From assembly GCF_964204645.1 (NCBI RefSeq), contig NC_134026.1, positions 558,001-622,000 of the forward strand: a DNA stretch of 64,000 bases, read 5' to 3'. This DNA is from Tubulanus polymorphus (taxonomy: Eukaryota > Nemertea > Palaeonemertea > Tubulaniformes > Tubulanidae). The notes under the pieces were generated by a model, which saw only the letters and a program-made list of their open reading frames with translations, was not told where the DNA came from and searched no databases. This document shows positions 36,750 through 50,200 of the stretch, in pieces. How positions within the stretch are numbered: the stretch's first letter is position 1; each line of letters opens with the position of its first letter. A program made the translations under genes and the position numbers.

Positions 36750-38285
36750 GTACGGACAGGGCCTGTGACCTGATCACTTAACGATTCAGTGTCCATGCTA
36801 CGACGGACAGAAATACTAGAAACATTCAGTTACGTTTGATGACAAGTTTCAAACATATAAACAATGACAATATCGACTGATTGCGCTAGACTTACCCCTA
36901 TCACTGATACTACCATTACTTTCAATCGTACTATTTACACAGATATTACCATTCTGATGTAGTTTCGTTAAACAGCATCTTTTTTCATACATATTCATCC
37001 GTGAAATTTATAAATGTTTTGGGGTTTTTCTAACGCTGTTTTTTTCCTGGTGAGTGAATTAGATTATAGACGATTATTTGAATTTGTTGTCGTTTAATCT
37101 GCGGTTGCTAGGAAATACATTCAGCCGCCTGCAGTGATTGACATAAAATGATGCCGCATCAAGTCTCTCTCTTCTCTCCTCTCCTCTCTCCTCTCTCTCT
37201 CTGTCTCTCTCTAACAAAGTTCTATATTTACCGGTATCACCAGTTTTTCATCATATGCGAGAATCAAATCGATTATAAAAAGTTTCGTTTCAGTTTCTGC
37301 TGGCTAAATATAGGTAAAACAAGTCAAGATCAAGTGTTTCGCCTGATCATATTTCGAATACGGCAGATTTGATTACAGACATCTCTCACCCCATTATCAT
37401 TATATCTATAGAAATGTTAATGTCGCGTACAGCAACAGTTTCAGATGCTGTCTCCTGTCTACTGTCTACTGTCTACTCTGTCAGTTGAAATGATGCTTCA
37501 TATAATATCGCATCAACATGCGATATTCATATTAAACTATCAATCACACAATTCACAGTAAGATCGTTTACAAGACTTCCATCGAGACTAAGCCCCTAAA
37601 TAGGCCTTTACTTTATGGGCAATAAAACAACTGAAGAAACCTCAACTAGAAACTCACGCTTTAGAACCCGAATCAAAAGCTACAATTGTTTAGTATTTTT
37701 CTTTTCGAATATAGGCTTTACTAAATGCCTTACTGAATGTCAACGTTGTGATTTAATGGGTCACGAGTACGGGCCTAGTTTAATTCTGATTTGATTAATT
37801 CTATTCTATTCCACTTTATACATTAATACACTAAACATGAGGAAGTTCATACTACAATATATCATAATAACAGTCCATTTTGAAATACGGAAATTCAATT
37901 TTTGATGATTGTGCAAATAAGAATGAACAGCTCATTATTTCTGTGAATGAAATGTAGATATTTTATTCATCATGTTTCATGATTGCATCAGAATCCAAAG
38001 ATTGATAGACATTCACTGATAGCAAGTCTTCAATTCATAGTATTTTTGGACCCTGAAAACGAGTTTGGTTCGCGTCTAAAGAACTAACCCCTGGAAGTTA
38101 AGGTCCTAGAGAAAGCGCAAGCCAGATTAATCAGGAATCAGACTTTGACTACTGTTCAAAATGATGTGTAAACTGCATCTATTACATCACAGTCTATATA
38201 ACCTGAAGAACTGCTTCATGTTTCTGAGAAGCGATTTTCAAGGGCTAACGACTCGACTAACACTTTTTTTCATCAACTACGGTAG

Positions 38286-38413
38286 ATATTGTAGAAAAGC
38301 TAAGTAGTTTGCATTCACGAGATGAACTCACAGATACCTCTAGATCCTTATACTCATTTCTAAGAAAGACGACTAGACTATTACTTAACCCTGAGCTACA
38401 TATTACTGATTGA
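38286..38413 (+). other. Orphan terminal-exon-like stretch
   Basis: After a T-rich tract and GGTAG, one frame reads DIVEKLSSLHSRDELTDTSR and ends in a stop at 38411-38413. It may be a last exon or a relic; its phase does not fit the exon-like stretch at 36634-36749 directly. Slightly upstream, near 38100, VLEKAQARLI resembles the end of LINE reverse transcriptases, so a decayed retroelement is an alternative. Confidence 0.2.
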
Positions 38414-40343
38414 CATCTTTCAATGTATTTCAGTTAAATCTAACCATCTTTTTTAAACCAACTCACCTGAATTTAAACGACTTCTACTCAAAAACGTAAA
38501 ACACGAACAACTTTTCTTCTTGATCATATTACCGGTCGATCTGTTTGTAAGTTTTGGTCCCATGATTTCTGCGGAATGTTTATTACCGGTAGTGACAGGC
38601 ATTATACTGTACTGAACTATATAATCACGGCGTGGTCTATTATATTTCACAGCTATGAATTCAGTGAAGACCAGGATCATCGCTGTACACCTCTCGGCTA
38701 TGTGTACTCGGTTAAAATGCCTAACACCCCGGTGCTAGTGGTTAGTTATCTGCTATTTTACTGGGTCAATCTTATTATATTCATTACAAATTACTTCTAG
38801 GAAGTGGTACCCCCATTCCTATCCAGTAAATACTTTGACAGCTGATAAACATCAGTATGTGTTGCTGGCTCGAGGCCAAGCTAACTTTTCAACCCTTTTT
38901 ATCCCAACAACAGTAGGCCTACTTTAATCTCTTATCATCGATAAGATGTCTATGTAGAACATCGTAGGTAGTATTCACCACATGTTTTAATATCTAAAAC
39001 CGGTTCAAGTAATTTACATACCGAGGCACACAACGCCACCTGGTTCTATAACTATAAACTTCACAGTTAATAACCACATTCACATTGTACTTTATCATAC
39101 AATTTTCTAAATTTAGTCTGTTCAAACTTTAACGGATCAAGCATTTATATCAGTGAATAGTCTGTTCTAGATTTGTCAGTTCCATTAAAAGATTGACCAA
39201 TACAATGTAGACTGACCAAAAGTTCTACACAATTGAGAAAGAACATTTCTCTGTGTGTGGATAGAAACTTATCGTTAATTGCCTGTCAATCATAGCCTTA
39301 AATCTAATAAGTGGCAGTTATAACAGCCAGCTTAAAAACATGCGTGAATGCATATGTCTGGAACAGTCCGTTCTAAATTGGTCCTGTTCCAGGTATGGGC
39401 CAAATCAAAATGTACTAATTAGGGATGGTGTAAACGTGGCTAGACCTATTTTACAACGCTTTATCAAGAATGCCAATTATCAATTTACTCCATATTGATG
39501 CAGTGAACAAACAAAGATAATTGCTCCAACCTCCATACGCCGACCTGTATAACTATCAAATCAATTTAAGGAAAAATAATACTAATTTCATGAAAAAATT
39601 GTTTATCCCTAGAATGGGACACATGAATATAGCTGGAAAATGATGTGAGAAATTTACCACACCCAATATTAAATCAGCCAAAAATTATTTGCTAAAAAAA
39701 TAACGTCTCATCTCATTATTGTAGACCTTGGCCTAGAATCAGATCTCAAATTAAGGAGGCCCAAAATATTTGGAAATATACAGGCTTTGATGTTAATGCG
39801 CATTAGTTGAGATATAAACACTGCAATGGGCTGAAGTGCTGTTTACGTTTTGAGACATATACCCAGCTTTGCCCTGGCAAGCGAGGTTTTGAAATTTTTC
39901 ATTATTCAAATCATTTTCCTTGGAACTACGAAGGATATCTGGGGAATATTTAAAGCTAGAATTATTAAGCCAGCGTCGAAATAACGGAAAATGGAACTTA
40001 CATCCATTTGTTTCACTAATTCCTTCCATAAAGCTTCATTTAATCGATATTTTTGCTAAATTTTATGATTTTTATGTTTGACGTCCACCATCTTTGAAAT
40101 GATGAATTCTGAGCCATGAAACGTCGGAATATCATATCCTCTTTATTTATGATTTTTCAAAACCTTTATGATAAAGTTCTTCGTTAGAAATAAACATATA
40201 GAAATATATAGAAAATATTTGCCTTCTTTTTTATGAAAAATATGAATAGAAAAAATTATTCTCTTGATCGTTTCGTAACTGTGATTTGCAATGGGCGCAT
40301 TTCATTGGTATTTTGTAAATCTCCAGACTCTACAAACCCGCAC

Positions 40344-40349
40344 CACGTG
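40344..40349. promoter_or_regulatory. CACGTG E-box upstream of GLRX3
   Basis: CACGTG within CACCACGTGA, about 115 bp before the GLRX3 ATG, in a locally CpG-rich stretch (40320-40460) that is the likely promoter. bHLH-ZIP factors (USF, MITF/TFEB, MYC/MAX) bind this motif. Use here is inferred. Confidence 0.35.
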
Positions 40350-40462
40350 ATTTACACCGAGCGCGGGAGGTGTGAGGCTCAATAAAATAGGCTCAAAGAC
40401 TGGTTGCCTGTCGAATTCTGCGCCACCTGCAGGTCGCGGCCGGCAACCTGTCTAACCTCAAT

Positions 40463-43331
40463 ATGGCGGCTGCAATTATGGATATCGCTGATCAAAAGTC
40501 TTTTGATAAATTACTCGTAGATTCGGGAAAGTGAGTATAATTACACACCATTAATGTGATCACCTAGTTATTAGATTTTAATCGGGTCAGTTGTCATTTT
40601 AATCATAATGAGGTTAAAGCTTGAAATTAGACAAGAGACAACAGTCCTTTGAGTCAATTCAATTAAATCAATAAAAAGGCTTACCTCCTCACAAACTTAA
40701 GCGATTGTTCGATTGTAGGAATCTTATAGTGGTTCATTTCCAAGCATCATTTGCGACACAATGCACTCAAATGAACGAAGTGATGCAAGAATTGGCGAAA
40801 GATACACAATACATCAATGTCAAATTTGTTAAGGTAAATATCCTCCAAACAACACGCATTATTGGATTGACTGACTGCAACTATCTGAGTGAGAGTAGAA
40901 TTGAAGCCCAACTAGGATAGTTTCAGAAAGGTTTCCTTTTTATTGTCAAGTCTTAAATCCACAATAGAAAAGATAAATGCCAGTTGAAAATTAATTATAA
41001 TTGGATTTTTCATCCTGGTTTTAATGACACACCTCCTTATTTGTAACTATGACATTGGGTTTTTCTATATATGTTTATGTTTATTTAAAGGTTGATGCTG
41101 AATCAATTCCTGAGATTTCTGAACGGTTTTCCGTTGAAGCGGTTCCTACTTTCATATTCATCAAGGTTCGTTCATCTTTCAGTGAAAACAATTCATACAT
41201 AATAAATCAAAAAACAAAATGTTTCATAGATTTGGGGGCGAAATAATCCCTGGAAACATTTTGGAATTTCTCAAGTTATTACCATGGTTTCTCATCGTAA
41301 CTATGGTAGCTGATACCCAGTTCGAGGACTATGGGTAACTTAAATACCAATTTTATGAAAACAGGGCCTAATTTTTGAAAAATATTTACAGTAAATTAGT
41401 TAGGTTTTTTGTTTCTGTTTGTAGAATGGAGAAGTTGAGGGTCGTTTAGACGGAGCAAATGCTCCACAATTCACAGAGAAAGTCAAGAAACTCGCTTCAA
41501 TAAATGTCGGTGTTGCCACAACTCCAGTACAGCAGCCACCTAAACAGGTTCGATATTTCTCTTGACAAAATTTATATAGATTTTCAGGGTTCTCACGGAT
41601 CAGAGGATTCTGGACTCATTTATCCTTGCTGGCAGAGCAAGCTGCCAACTGTTCCTGATTGTCAGGGACAGTCCCTGAAAATACCTCACTGTTCCTGCTG
41701 GTGTTTTGATGCTATTGAAAATCTAAATTGCTGTTCCTGAAACAGTTTCCTTCTGAAAATTGCTGTAATTCTTATCAGGCAATTTTGGATTCCCTGATAT
41801 GTAAGAACCCTGTATTCTTTCAACTCTGGATTTTATGTATATTTTCATGTCTTTTCATATGTTTTTCTTACTAAAGGATTTGAATGAAAGAATAAAGAAG
41901 TTGATTGCGTCACATCCAGTTATGGTATTCATGAAAGGTTCTCCTGCGGAACCGAGATGCGGTTAGTTTTCAGTTTTTCATCTTTCTGTGTTGAGTTAAT
42001 TTATCTTTTTCGTAAGATTTTTGTGTAATTTTTAGGTTTCAGTCGACAACTGGTACAGATTCTTGCTGACCACGAAGCTAAATATGGACACTTTGATATT
42101 TTACAGGATAATGAAGTTAGAGAAGGTAGAATATCTAATCCTCATTCATATTACTAACTGGTATAACTACTGTAACTGCTTTAACTACTTAGTCATTAGT
42201 TGGGGCTGGTAGTTGAAATTTGGGGGTGAATAGTAGCTTAGATCATCCAGTATTTAAACACCCGCCCCTGTGGGTTATAACCAAGAATTCAGTCAGAATT
42301 TCTGATGTTTAATGAAAACTTGTTAATTGTAGGATTGAAGAAGTATTCTGATTGGCCGACGTATCCTCAATTATACGTAGATTCTGAGTTGATCGGAGGT
42401 CTCGATATAATCAAAGAGTTGGTGTCTAGTGGAGAATTTAAATCTACTTTAGGAAGTCTTAATGACAGGTGATGATTGATACTTGATCTTCTATCCGTCA
42501 TCATTTCTATCTCATTAAGTTTAATCCTAAAAATCTTTCGCTTTTCAGGTTAAAAGAATTGATCAATAAAGCTAAAGTGATGTTGTTTATGAAAGGAAAT
42601 CCGGAGACACCGCGTTGTGGATTTAGTCGGACTGTGATAGAAATAATGAATGAAACTGGGTGAGTAGTTTTACCACTAGTATCACATATACAGTATTACA
42701 TCCCTCAGTGAACACCCCTTGATCAATGCCATTGATAGCCAGTCACATAACTTTTCTATCATTTCTAAATACATACATCAATCAATACCTCTCCAATTTG
42801 GCTGATTGTTCATTGTTCAAATTACTCATTCTGCCAACTACTTATGATACGCTCTGCTGCTTATAGAAGTATTATCTAGACATGTCTAAATTGATGTCTC
42901 TGAGACCATTGATATCATTGAAAAGATTAGACTTTTGAAGTTGTGGTATTATCGGAAGATACTGTCGGCCTATGTCATGGACCACGTAGCACCACAGGCA
43001 TTCACAGGTTTCACATGGATTTATTTTGAATTTGACTCGTGTATTTATAGTACACTTTGTTTGATTTCAGGGTGAAATATGAAACCTTTGATATTCTAAC
43101 TGATAATCAAGTCAGACAAGGATTAAAGACGTATTCAGACTGGCCGACTTACCCTCAATTATACGTTAACGGAGAATTAATAGGTGGTTTAGATATTATC
43201 AAGGTACGTTTAGATATTCTATTTTCCCAATCATAATTTTGATATTCATCATTCATACCTCGTTTTATTTCATATTACAGGAATTGAAATCATCTGGAGA
43301 ACTGAAGTCAACTTTAGAAGGTGAAAACTAA
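40463..43331 (+). CDS. GLRX3: Glutaredoxin-3 (PICOT), monothiol multidomain glutaredoxin
   Basis: Ten exons join in phase to 328 residues (human 335): 40463-40530, 40719-40833, 41091-41165, 41425-41547, 41877-41961, 42036-42125, 42333-42468, 42549-42659, 43071-43203, 43281-43331. Residues 1-115 are the thioredoxin-like domain ([30 protein letters not shown]). It lacks a CxxC pair, keeping only C38, as PICOT proteins do. Two monothiol glutaredoxin domains follow, with single active cysteines in PRCGFS at C155 and C254, and the repeated WPTYPQLYV...[13 protein letters not shown]-type block. Known members bind bridged [2Fe-2S] clusters with glutathione and BolA2 and deliver iron-sulfur clusters in the cytosol. 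ATG chosen by alignment; context AATATGG. Convergent with SLF2. Confidence 0.97.
41586..41815. repeat. Repeat related to dispersed family 2, in a GLRX3 intron
   Basis: Starts GGGTTCTCACGGATCAG and ends TTCCCTGATATGTAAGAACCC, an imperfect inverted relation between the two ends. The block CCCTGATAT is shared with the family 2 copies. Confidence 0.3.
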
Positions 43332-43418
43332 CTAATTTGAGATCTACCCGATGGAATTCATATTGATGCATGTATTGCGTGTGCTACATTGTGAAGTGCA
43401 TTTTCATTGATATACGCG

Positions 43419-43424
43419 AATAAA
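43419..43424 (+). promoter_or_regulatory. GLRX3 polyadenylation signal
   Basis: AATAAA 88 nt past the GLRX3 stop, the first in the 3' flank. Confidence 0.6.
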
Positions 43425-43838
43425 TATTGCTTAAAATTTTATTACCGAAATGCATCTCTGTTGTACAGTTTTTGCTAGAGAATTCGGCTTCCCATACCTG
43501 CATGGGCTGATCCCAGGACACATTTCAGGGAGCAAGGCGTCATGTGTGAAAATGTGTAGGTGGATTTGTGAAATGTATTTTACAGCATTTCCAAGTAGTA
43601 TACTATTCCACATCCTACCAATCGTTGGGAGAGAAGATGATGAAGTATGATAGAGCAGTAAAAGGATAAGAGTTCAGGAAAGGGCAACTCAAAAGAAAGT
43701 TCAAGACCTCTGGATCCGTGAGTTTCCGCGCACCGACAAAAATCTGAAGACACCTCCTTCCAAGTCGTCGTCCACTGCTCGGGCTTTTTCCAATCGATGT
43801 TTGAACAAAGACTTGATTGGTTCATTATAAAACTCGAA

Positions 43839-43844
43839 TTTATT
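43839..43844 (-). promoter_or_regulatory. Candidate SLF2 polyadenylation signal
   Basis: TTTATT on the plus strand (AATAAA on the minus strand), about 390 bp beyond the SLF2 stop at 44232. The two convergent genes would then be separated by roughly 400 bp. Confidence 0.4.
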
Positions 43845-44231
43845 TACAATATATTTACACACTATATAACAATAATAAATGCCATAATATTTCTTAGCAC
43901 AAAGCGATAATGAATGCAAATAATGAGACATAAATACAAGGGAAATGAATAGAGGAGCCGAGCGCTACCTATACCCCAAAATATTCAAGCAGTTTTGTTT
44001 TGTTTCTCTGGAGGAAGCATTCACATTGTACGTTCTTTTCTCTTAGGGGTGTCCTTAAATAAACAGTTTGTGGACGAGGCATATCCTAAAACTGTCTGAT
44101 ACACAATAAAATTGCAGTTCATGTACCACAACACTTTAACCCTACCCCCGGTACTTCCTAGTTATAGGCTGTGTGCACACTATGTGAATGCTCCCTGTGC
44201 GCGTTGACTTGGAAGATTTGATAACTGATTT

Positions 44232-47200
44232 CTAGTCGGCAGAAACATCGACATCCGGTAATTGAGATGATTGCGATTGATTCTGTTGTGAATCGCACGG
44301 TTCCTCGTTCATCATCATCATATCATCATCGTCGATATCATCATCGTTATCATTTAACGGATCAGTAGGTTTATTGGATACAGTTATAACCGCGTGACTA
44401 GAAGTATTATTCCCAGCTGCAGTAGCTGCTGCTGCAGCTGCTGTTGATGATGGTGTCACAAAATGATCAAATAGCGTTCTCTGCAAGAAACAAACATATT
44501 TGTGATAATGAAATTATCCAACTCATCAAACATTAAACTTAGTACAGGACAAAATAAGTTCTTTTTGTGATGGAAAAATTGAATCAGGAATACGTTTCTT
44601 TATACATGTAACAAACAAGGTTCTTACAGATCTGTGAGATCCTGGTGAGTTAGATTTAGTACATCGAAACCAAAATGTTACAAATATTCATTTTGGTTAT
44701 GAAATAAACTCAACTTGTTTGAAATCAGAGAGGTTTGTATTTGAGGTGTTTTTACCTTTTTGCCGACGTTAGCCATCGCTTGATGCATGAACGTCCATTT
44801 ACTGATAATTCGTACAACGAGATCTTTCACTTTTGTACAGTCGATCATGTGTACATTATCTCTTAATTCACTCATCAACGCTCGCATTATATCAGTTAAT
44901 ATATACAACGACTCCTGCATAAATTAACCATGAATTGTGTTAGTATCGAATACTGAACTTAATCCACACTGACATTTCAGATACATAACTATCACTACCG
45001 TCCATCTTCACTGATTTATCTAAAAAGATTGATCTATGTTTGTGAAGATGAATAGAAGTGATAGTAGTTATCAATCTGAAACATCAGTGTAACACATTTT
45101 TATGGTCCAATCTTCATGTGGCTGGTTTATTTTGGTCTCTTATACATCAGTCTACGTATAACTGGACTGTGCTTATATACATTCATATTTCACTCGAATA
45201 TCTGATTATGACTTATCACTTAAAGCTTATCACCTACTACAGTCTATCCAAATAAACAAGAAATACTTATTTTAATTCAAGAGCATTGTGGGAACAGTCA
45301 AAATCGAATTTTAAATTCATTGTACTTGCTTTCGGTATGCAAATCTTTACTGGTTTGGGTAACTCATTGTTACGATCGATCAAATTCTGGAATATCTGAT
45401 CTAAATATTCTTAACACAAACCTTTTCATGTGGTGGTAACGTTTCATTGCCAACACTTAAATCAACGATCTGAACCATACTGTAAAGTCTATAGTAATCA
45501 CCATCGAATTGATCTTTCAGATTAGCCAGTAGTGCATGAAGCCGTGATACCTGAACAAACAATATCAAACATAACATTAGATTTCTAACATGTAATCCAT
45601 GCTTATACAGAGACAATACTGACCAGATCCCGCCCCATGCTTAATCAGAAAGTGTGTTTACACATAAATCATTCACTTTTTACTGAGTTAGTATCTCAAC
45701 AGAACCATTCACACGCAATCATTTGAACCGTGCTAAGAAGATAGATCAAACAGGCATGGAAACATTTAGCACCAGTGTGATTGTCCGTGCCAGATTAGGC
45801 CCAGGCCAAATTAAATCCGGATCAAAAATGCTTGAGCTATAATGATCACTAACCTTAACATCAACTCCTTCAGATGGGTTTCTAATATTTAACATTCTGT
45901 TAATCAACGTACAGTAAGCTACCGATCGTTGTAGTTTATATCCTCTCTTTCCGTGTGGCATCAGTCGAATTATATGCACTTGATTGTGATGATGTTCGCA
46001 CAGAGTCGACAGTTTATTAACCAAAACTACAAACTGAATTAAAAAGAACAGAAAACAACATTAATCGACGATCTAAAAATCCATAATAACAGTTCCGTAA
46101 ATTATTAATAAAGATTCTTACATTTTCACTCCACGTTTCAGGTTTAAATGCATCAATAATCATAGATAAACACACTTGAAAATCATATTTTAACACATCG
46201 CTGAAAATGGAGATAAGATAAACTTTAAGAATGGCAGAATCTGCTGTAAAATTTAAATGAAGACAAGATGTACAGTAAAACTTACTGAGTGAGAGTTTCA
46301 TCGATGGCCACTTTACAGATAATGAGTAGAAGGGATATTAATTCATCGCTGCTGTACAGATGAGACCTAGAATAATACAGTGAAAACAATATAGATAAAT
46401 ACAATATCATCAAGTTAACACGAAAACCATAAAATTAACAGGGCTGGGGGTTAAATTGAACTCAATCTGGTAATTTCACATCCTTAGAACTGGCTTTTTC
46501 ACAAACAAAATACAATTTTCGAACAATCGTAAAAGTGGTAAGTGATCACAATCTGGAGAGATTTTGATAAAATTTCTTCATGTTTAGCACAGGCATAAAT
46601 TCCTAAACCCGCAGTATATGGCATTCAAAGGGTATCGAAATATTTTTCTTGAATTTTTCATATATGTCCATGATATTCAGATTCTTATGAAGGCAATAAG
46701 CAGACATCCATTTGTAAAAATCTAATCACAAATTTCCACATGCATCTGAACCCTGAAATGGTTTACTAACCTCTTTTGTACAGAATAAGCAATAATCTGT
46801 ATGACTGATATCAAATTCTCCATTCCAAAATCATTTATCTCTTCTGAATCGATATCCTGATTGTCAGATCTAAGAATGAATGAATGAATGAATGAAGTTA
46901 TGAGTTGAATAGGGTTTTAAGTGTACATTGATTTATCAGATTCAAACTTACTGCACACGTAATTCGGTTAAACCTAAATTATCCAACACCTCCACTTCTA
47001 AACCAAGACTTTCCTTGGAAGCACCTGAAACAAAAAAAGCTTATGTTGAAATAAAGAAATACTATCATTAAAATTCAGAAAGTTCAAATTCCACCAAATT
47101 CTTGGAATTCAGTTCCATGGGTCTCAGTTATGTGACTTAGAATTAAAGGGTTAAAATTAGTTCATTTCAAATATGTTAAAACTTTGAACCATGTTTACTG

Positions 47201-50200
47201 GCTTTCAGATCTTTTTTTAACTTAATAATTGCTCATCATAGTTGTACTAACTGGTCTAATGGAAAACATAATTTGACTAACATTCACCAGATGGCAGTCA
47301 ACTGCTATTGGGTACATACCGTAATTGATAAATATTTCAGCAATATGTTTGATTGGTGGAGCCCAGTCTTTACATTTATCGTCCATTAAAACGCGATAAA
47401 GAATGTGAAATCCAGCTCTAATAACATTATAATCTTCATGTATAGATACTGTAATGTATAAAACACATAGAATCATTAGATCGACTCGACACCTGCCTCC
47501 ATTAAAGAATCTATTTTCCATTAGTTTGCAGTTAAAGCCCTCGTACTTTAATGCGGGATAAGCAAATAAATCCTTAATATCAAATCCATAACATTGTTCC
47601 CACATTTACCGGGGGGTACACATGAATTCAAAATTCCTAAATTTTCAATAAATATTTCACGGGTGATCTACAAAATATCAATATATCACAAAGTGGATCT
47701 ATTTCATATTATACAAAACAGAAATAGGAGAGGAGGGAACAGAAAAAGGCTCTTAACCCAAACCAAGTTTTCACAGCCATATGACAATAACGCAACACTC
47801 ACAACTCAGTCTCTCATACGTAAAATATATGTTTGAATATAAATTCAAATACAAATTAAAATCCTATCTATTATTACAGTAGCAGCGTTGTTTAAATGAT
47901 CTAAATATTTCACGGGTGATCTACAAAATATCAAAATATCACAAAGTAAATCTATTTCGCATTAGACAAAACAGAAAAAGGAGATGAGGGAACAGAAAAA
48001 GGCCCTAACCCGAACCAAGTTTTCATAAGACACACGACAACAACACTCACAATATATTCACAACAGTCTCTCATACGTAGAATATATGTTTGAATATAAA
48101 ATTCGAAAACAAATTAAAATCTAATCTAAATCCTCTCTATCATCAGTTTAGTAGCGTTGATCACTGTGAACCGACTCTTACCTGTCTGAAATAACCAGTT
48201 TAGAAATGCGTTTGGAGTCGACAACTGATGAATACATAATAGAATAAAATCCCCGTCTAAATACTGAGCGAGCATCGCTGCAATTACATTAAAAAAACAC
48301 AATAAGATTTTTGAAGAAAGTTTGAATAATTATGGATTTACAACTCGAGCAGATGAGACTTACAATAGTCTAACTTGGCCAGACATTTATCGAGAGATGA
48401 AGTCGGTGATTTGGTAAAACCACAACTGTCTAACGTCAATGATTTTACATCGAACACCTGTTGATAATTGTTCGGTATGAAGATCACTTCTCCGGGATGT
48501 TGTGTAGTGATTGTGCTAGCGTTCATTTGCAGCTGAATAAACGAAACGAATATCGGCGTAGAGTGAAACGAATATCGGCGTAGAGTGAAACAAATATCGG
48601 CGTAGATCGAAACAAATACCGGCGTAGAGAAAATCAATAGATCGCATTCAGGAAATCTGCAATCTTTTTTATTCTTTCAGTTCCCTGCAGTGCACCCATC
48701 GTTATTGCGCCTGCCCAGCAGCGCGGAGTATGCATATAATTACTAATTAATTAAAATCTCATAGATAGATGAGAGCATCAGGCAAACATATCAAACATCA
48801 ATACCTTACACTACACCGCACTGAGGGGAAGATACAATATAGCGCAATATGCCCATTATATAACGTACTGGGTTGGAATATTCCAAAAATTGTCAAATTA
48901 TCACCAGCGCTTAAGGGTATGAAACTGTCAGCACTGAACGGATTTAACAAATCGAATATACGAACCTTCTGAAGCGCAGTAAGGTATTCCTCTCCAGCTG
49001 GTAGCTCATCTTAATAAGAGAACAAATCAAATTCGTTATTTGAAAATTCGGTATAAAATGAAAGTATTTACTGCACTGTTTGGACATGTGTGACAACGGC
49101 GTACAAAACGTCAGTTGTGAGGTGTGGTAATTTGATTCCAAACTTTAATCCATGTTGGTAAAATAGAGAATATAAACACATGTCATGTTCGAATATAAAA
49201 AGTTCAGATCTATCATATTCAAATTTAAACATCTGAAATTCCAGGGTTGAATAGATTTTTTATACTAAACCATCAATCATGCTGATAAGGCTTGATATAT
49301 ATTTGTTTGAGGGAAGCATTGGATGGAAATATTGCGATTGTTTGAAACGAGATTGAACACTTACTGCTTTCTTCATCGAATGTCATGTTTCTAATGCCAC
49401 CTTTCGCCAAATCACTTTTTAAATTAGCTTCCATCGGGCCGTACAGATTTTCTTTCTTTACCTAAAATATCAACATGTAATTCATGAATCTTCTTTACGA
49501 CTGTATTACTCATTCAAAACACTCGATATAAACTGCATATCATGCGTCCAACAATTACTATCTTTACATCGTAAACTACAATTCATGCTATCGCTAGCAA
49601 TAGCATCCAATCTAGGACAATTCAGAACGTTCATGCACCAAATCAGTGCATTCACACAGATTCTTGAATCAACTGTTATCACTGGTCCAGCTAGACACAA
49701 CACTGCTGCGAAACACGGGCAATTAAAGCAAATTGTGTCTATTTAGACCCACAGAAATGGTTCGTCTAAATAGGTCGGTTTGGATCCATTCAAAAATAGA
49801 ACAGACCGAATTAGAACAATTTTTTCTAGAATGAATGCCTAGTCTATTCTGAATAGGAACCGTCTGAATTTCGAATGTTCTTAATAACAGTAGTATGAAC
49901 GCGGCTATAGCAGTACGAATACTACCGATGCATTTATTCAAAGCCTAATTTATGACAAAGTTTATGTTGCATCGAATTTCAACTCACCTGATTACGTTTA
50001 TTTTCCAGCAATGATTCTAGCGTTATAGTTGTTTTAGAACTAGTTGAGTTTGACCATGTATAGGAATTACTATCGTCCAAATCCTAAAATAAAGCAATTT
50101 TCACTCTTAAAAATACGTGTACATAAATAGTAACTAATGCAGCCTGATTTTATAAGTAGATTAAGCGGAAACTCATTATAATGAAAGCAAGATGATTTAA

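Larger units (their letters stand above)
35000..40320. other. Intergenic region between the TIR-SLOG gene and GLRX3
   Basis: The TIR-SLOG 5' UTR probably continues here: on the minus strand acceptor-like TTAG precedes GTGTAAACGATGG, and a good donor, TTCAG/GTGAGT, lies at about 38467. Two plus-strand exon-like stretches are listed separately. Simple tracts: TATTACTATT repeats at 36577-36612 and CT repeats at 37164-37212. Otherwise nothing recognised. Confidence 0.4.

Noticed and set aside
38085-38150. VLEKAQARLI, similar to the C-terminal end of LINE reverse transcriptases
   Set aside because: Too short, no upstream reverse-transcriptase motifs; noted only as a possible relic.
38453-38561. 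Minus-strand frame beginning MGPKLTNRSTGN and ending at a good donor, as first coding exon of the TIR-SLOG gene
   Set aside because: Joining it to the exon at 34995 puts a stop codon in frame, so at most it is a 5' UTR exon.
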